Assembly: GCA_016721085.1 (NCBI GenBank)
Contig: JADKJI010000036.1
Span: 1-20,204 of the forward strand
Length of the DNA stretch: 20,204 nucleotides
Reading direction: 5' to 3'
Source of the DNA: Chitinophagaceae bacterium
GTDB taxonomy: Bacteria > Bacteroidota > Bacteroidia > Chitinophagales > Chitinophagaceae
The notes beneath the pieces are model-generated. The model did no database searches, was not told the DNA's origin, and was given only the letters and a program-made list of their open reading frames with translations. The translations under genes and the position numbers were made by a program. Positions 17,207 through 20,204 of the stretch are shown one piece after another (the stretch's first letter is position 1; every line of letters begins with the position of its first letter).

Positions 17207-17947
17207 ATGAGTTCAAGAGTTTTTCTCGCTGCCAAATGGGAATATCTGGCCATGCTTAATTACGAAGTGGATCCCGAAGTTTTGAAGCCACATCTTCCCC
17301 CATTAACAGAAATCGATTATTTTAATGGAAAGGCATTGGTAAGTGTAGTTGGATTCCTCTTCAATGAAACAAAGGTGCTGGGTATAAAATGGCCCGGATT
17401 AACAAACTTCGAAGAAGTGAATCTTCGCTTTTATGTAAAACACTTCGATGGTAAACAATGGAAAAGGGGCGTGGCATTCATATCTGAAATAGTACCTAAA
17501 TCTTTGATAGCAGTTGTTGCCAATACCATTTACAATGAACACTATAGTGTAGCTAAAATGAAACACTCCATTGTTCGTACATCAGAAGCGATTGATATTT
17601 CATATGAATGGAAGAGACGTTCTGAAAAATGGAACAGCTTGTCTGTTTCAGCATCGCCCCATTTAATAGACATAAATTCGGCCTCGGAGGAAGAATTCAT
17701 TTTTGAACACTATTTCGGTTATAACAGGCTGAACAATACAACAACCATTGAGTACTCGGTTGAACATCCCCGCTGGCAGGTTTATTCAGTTACCGATAGT
17801 AATCTGGATGCCGATATAGAAACTCTCTATGGAAAAGCGTTCGTACCCTTTATTACAGATAAGCTACTGCATTCCGCATTTCTTGCTAAAGGCTCAGAGG
17901 TAAGGGTAAAGACACTCAAAAAACTTAGAAAAGAAGCTTTTGATTAG
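17207..17947 (+). CDS. DUF2071 (YqjF-like) protein
   Basis: Soluble protein of 246 aa from the DUF2071/YqjF family (PF09844), whose biochemical function is not established. Family features are an early FLAAKWEYLAMLNYEVDPEVLKPHLP, the YFNGKALVSVVGFLF strand, NFEEVNLRFYVKH, RGVAFISEIVPKSLIAVVAN, and a C-terminal HPRWQVYSV. Its length is the normal one. Structurally, the family resembles acetoacetate-decarboxylase-like beta folds (inference from general knowledge, not from this sequence). It is transcribed alone: a divergent region lies upstream, and 119 nt follow before the ABC ATPase. A weak 7-bp dyad (17953-17971) follows the stop but lacks a T-tract. Confidence 0.82.
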   Translation: MSSRVFLAAKWEYLAMLNYEVDPEVLKPHLPPLTEIDYFNGKALVSVVGFLFNETKVLGIKWPGLTNFEEVNLRFYVKHFDGKQWKRGVAFISEIVPKSLIAVVANTIYNEHYSVAKMKHSIVRTSEAIDISYEWKRRSEKWNSLSVSASPHLIDINSASEEEFIFEHYFGYNRLNNTTTIEYSVEHPRWQVYSVTDSNLDADIETLYGKAFVPFITDKLLHSAFLAKGSEVRVKTLKKLRKEAFD

Positions 17948-18035
17948 TAGTAATTCATTTTTTGAATGAATAAGAACCAAATTCATCACATGTTTGTATG
18001 ACTAATGTCAGAGCAGGGTTAGCGGTAAAACAGGT

Positions 18036-18043
18036 TAAATTTG
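18036..18043 (+). promoter_or_regulatory. candidate -7 element for the ABC exporter operon
   Basis: TAAATTTG matches TAnnTTTG exactly and lies 23 nt before the ATPase ATG. No TTTG -33 box is found at 19-21 nt upstream, so only half of the Bacteroidota promoter is visible. Confidence 0.35.
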
Positions 18044-18066
18044 TTTAAATAGTCCCAACACAAATC

Positions 18067-18771
18067 ATGTCTTCCATTATAGCTAAAGTTGTTAATGCCT
18101 CAAAGGAATATAAAACAGGCGATACTACCATTACAGCATTACAGCCTACTTCGCTTGAAATAGAAACAGGACAACTCACCCTTATAATCGGTCCCTCGGG
18201 CTCAGGTAAAACAACACTACTATCACTTATTGGCTGCGTCATTTATCCAACTTCGGGTGAAGTTTGGGTAGATGGTGTAAAAGTCAATGACCTCAACGAA
18301 AACCAGTTAGCTGCCCTAAGGCTTAATAAAATCGGATTTGTGTTCCAGGGTTTCAATCTCATTGCTCCACTAAACGGAATTGAAAATGTGATGTTACCCC
18401 TCGAACTGATGGGCATTTCACATAAAGAAGCACGGAATCGTGCCATGGAAGCATTGGAAAAAGTGAAGATGACCGATAGAATGAAAAACCTCCCGAAAGC
18501 TTTAAGTGGTGGACAGCAACAAAGAGTGGCTATTGCAAGAGCCCTTGTTACCAATCCCAAAATCATGTTATGTGATGAACCAACAGCTGCCCTTGATACC
18601 AAAAGCGTAAGCGTGGTAATGGAAGAGTTAAAGATGCTGGCTCAGGAAGGGAAAGCACTGGCCGTAGTTACGCATGATCTTCGATTGAGACAATTTGCCG
18701 ATCGTATCATCTATGTCAACGACGGCTTTGTTTCCGATAAGCCCTTTGAAGATGAAAACCTATCTCATTAA
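18067..18771 (+). CDS. ABC transporter ATP-binding protein (MacB/DevA/LolD type)
   Basis: Nucleotide-binding subunit of 234 aa from the family that energises MacB-, LolCDE- and DevBCA-type systems. All motifs are present: Walker A GPSGSGKTT at 42-50, Q-loop FQGFN at 93-97, signature LSGGQQQRVAIARAL at 146-160, Walker B IMLCDEPTAALD at 166-177 and switch His203 in VTHD. The 19-residue N-terminal lead-in SIIAKVVNASKEYKTGDTT matches DevA-like start regions. The downstream genes are the adaptor (18 nt gap) and the permease, so it is the first gene of an export operon. The ATPase frame is intact. Confidence 0.92.
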   Translation: MSSIIAKVVNASKEYKTGDTTITALQPTSLEIETGQLTLIIGPSGSGKTTLLSLIGCVIYPTSGEVWVDGVKVNDLNENQLAALRLNKIGFVFQGFNLIAPLNGIENVMLPLELMGISHKEARNRAMEALEKVKMTDRMKNLPKALSGGQQQRVAIARALVTNPKIMLCDEPTAALDTKSVSVVMEELKMLAQEGKALAVVTHDLRLRQFADRIIYVNDGFVSDKPFEDENLSH

Positions 18772-18789
18772 AATGTCATAAAGTCAATT

Positions 18790-19732
18790 ATGAAAATAAA
18801 TACCGTTTCATTCGTTCTCATTTCATTGCTTATAGTTTCCTGTGGAGGAAAAGATAAGAAGAACGTAGATGCTCCAGTCGTAATAACTGCCAACAAAGAT
18901 GTAAAGGAAGTTTTCGGATTGGCCCGAATAGAACCTGAAGCCAAAATAGCTCCATTGGCAACACCAGTATCTGGTGTAGTGGTTAATGTATTTAAGAAGG
19001 AAAACGATACGGTGAAATCGGGTGATGTTTTGGTAGAAATTGATCACCTGTTACAAACTGCCAGACTACAGGAAGCAAGTTCCAAATTAAATACTCAACG
19101 TCAGCAGATAAATGCTGCGGTATATGATCTGAAAGAATTTCCATCAAGAATCACCAATAAGAAAAAAGAGTTGGAAAGAGCCCGCAATCTTCTTGCTAAG
19201 GGAGCGGAAACACAGGAGGTGGTAGATAATCTGGCAACAGAATTAAGTGTACTGGAAATGAATGAAGCAAAAACAGCCTCTCTTCTTGAAGTGGCAAAAG
19301 CCAGGTTGAATGAAATAAACCAAGAGATAAATACTGCCAAAAAAGAGCTGGATCAATATTCTCTAAGAGCTCCTGAAAACGGTGTGATCATTGAACAGAA
19401 CGCAATAAAAGGGGCTGCATTGAATGCGCAGCAAACTTATGCTCAATTTGTACCAGTTGGAAGAATGATAGCTGTTTGTGAAATAGATGAATTGTTTGCT
19501 GATAAAGTACGAAATGGTCAAACCGCCTTTATCAGGCTTAAAGGAACAAAAGATGTAATAAGCAGTGGTAAGGTAATTTATGCTGCTCCACCTCTGAGGA
19601 AAAAAATCACTCTTCTCTGAAAAGCAGGTGATCAGGAAGACAGAAGAGTTCGGGGAAGTAAAAATATCACTTGATAGTCCCGAGAAACTGCTGATCAATA
19701 GTAGGGTAGAATGTGTGATTGACATCAAATAA
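18790..19732 (+). CDS. lipoprotein HlyD/DevB-type periplasmic adaptor, one frameshift
   Basis: Membrane-fusion subunit linking the inner-membrane ABC permease to an outer-membrane channel. MKINTVSFVLISLLIVSCGG is a lipoprotein signal with the lipidated Cys at 18. A first lipoyl half follows (VSGVVVNVFKKENDTVKSGDVLVEID), then a long coiled-coil hairpin (about 85-190, rich in Glu, Lys and Leu), then the second lipoyl half LRAPENGVIIEQNAIKG. The frame stops early at 19620 after APPLRKKITLL. Removing one A from the 7-A run at 19600-19606 restores SEKQVIRKTEEFGEVKI and the natural TAA at 19730-19732, giving 313 aa. It is coupled to the ATPase upstream and to the permease 12 nt downstream. The cargo is unknown. 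Confidence 0.83.
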
Positions 19733-19744
19733 AACATATCCACC

Positions 19745-20204
19745 ATGTTAATGAGTATATTGTAAGAACTGCGTATCGTTTTATACGATTCGACCGGGCC
19801 AAAAGCATCGGTGTAATGGTGGGTATTGTTATCAGCACCTTCCTCATTGGCCAACAATTAGGAATAGCTTTCTTCCTAAGCAGTCTTATGAGTGCTGTTG
19901 TTGACAATTCATCGGGAGATATCTGGGTCATAGACACGCGCGCTAAAGATGCTAATCAGGTAGGTTTTATTGATTCCCGGAAACACCCGGCTGGTACAAA
20001 GTATTCCTGGTGTTGCAATCGCTTATCCGATAGTCATCACCGGAGGCAAAGCTACTTTCCCTGATGGATCCAATACAGCCATTAGCTTAATTGGCAGCGA
20101 TGCCCCTTTATTCAAAGCGGGACCCATGCAAAAGAATATCATTGAAGGAAGCTTTGATAATCTATTAAATGAAGGAGCCGTTACTGCAGATTATTATGAC
20201 CGTG
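19745..20204 (+). CDS. FtsX/DevC-type ABC transporter permease, 3'-truncated by the window and frameshifted
   Basis: N-terminal part of an ABC exporter permease. The recoverable sequence is RTAYRFIRFDRAKSIGV, then a first membrane helix VMVGIVISTFLIGQQLGIAFF, then SSLMSAVVDNSSGDIWVID entering the periplasmic domain, and later IPGVAIAYPIVITGG and LIGSDAPLF. This matches DevC/MacB-like permeases with a large domain after helix 1. Two breaks are inferred. Near the start, ATG 19745 (MLMSIL) meets a stop at 19763 unless two bases are removed or one is added around 19760-19765. At 19981-19983 one extra A must go to restore SRNTRLVQSIPG. The gene continues beyond 20204. The start choice is uncertain because of the first break. 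Confidence 0.75.

Noticed and set aside
16940..17253. Short open frames on both strands around the GC-rich repeat
   Set aside because: They read across an inverted repeat, overlap each other and have no recognisable protein features.

Overview
The window looks like a chromosomal segment from a member of the Bacteroidota, probably Chitinophagaceae or a close relative. The evidence is a protein with a C-terminal type IX secretion (T9SS) sorting domain, a TonB-dependent receptor with an N-terminal carboxypeptidase-regulatory-like domain, translation starts without clear Shine-Dalgarno sequences, TAnnTTTG-type -7 promoter elements and an AT-rich composition. No tRNA, rRNA, CRISPR array or insertion sequence was seen.

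Layout. (1) 1-5969, + strand: a tightly packed mannose operon. It holds a long phosphomannose isomerase (N-terminus outside the window), a sugar-porter MFS transporter and a secreted GH38 alpha-mannosidase. All three are interrupted by small frameshifts, very densely in the first 830 bases. (2) 6077-9916, - strand: a TonB-dependent receptor, then a strong terminator, then an exported SAM hydroxide adenosyltransferase (DUF62). (3) 10181-11260, - strand: a Gfo/Idh/MocA oxidoreductase. (4) 11376-13137: a divergent pair of membrane proteins, DUF1295 and a TspO-like protein. (5) 13369-14082: a SAM-dependent methyltransferase with a perfect FNR-type box upstream. (6) 14086-15723, - strand: a queuosine-precursor transporter followed by a cyclase-family lipoprotein. 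(7) 15897-16893, - strand: a T9SS-exported protein that is frameshifted and seems to lack part of its N-terminal domain. (8) 17207-17947: a DUF2071 protein. (9) 18067 to the end: an ABC exporter (ATPase, lipoprotein HlyD-type adaptor, FtsX/DevC-like permease cut by the window edge).

The most distinctive non-coding structure is a pair of palindromic arrays, at 6002-6072 and 11299-11368. Each has four GATGNCATC units at about 19-nt spacing, folded between 19-20 bp outer arms, and each sits 4-7 nt beyond a stop codon. The first is preceded by a perfect 20-bp palindrome. A different GC-rich inverted repeat lies at 17055-17112.

Most of the frameshifts sit in or next to homopolymers, and the corrected gene lengths are whole numbers of codons. 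Residual long-read consensus errors therefore explain most of them better than true gene decay, although the mannose operon is broken in all three genes while 6.0-14.3 kb is clean.
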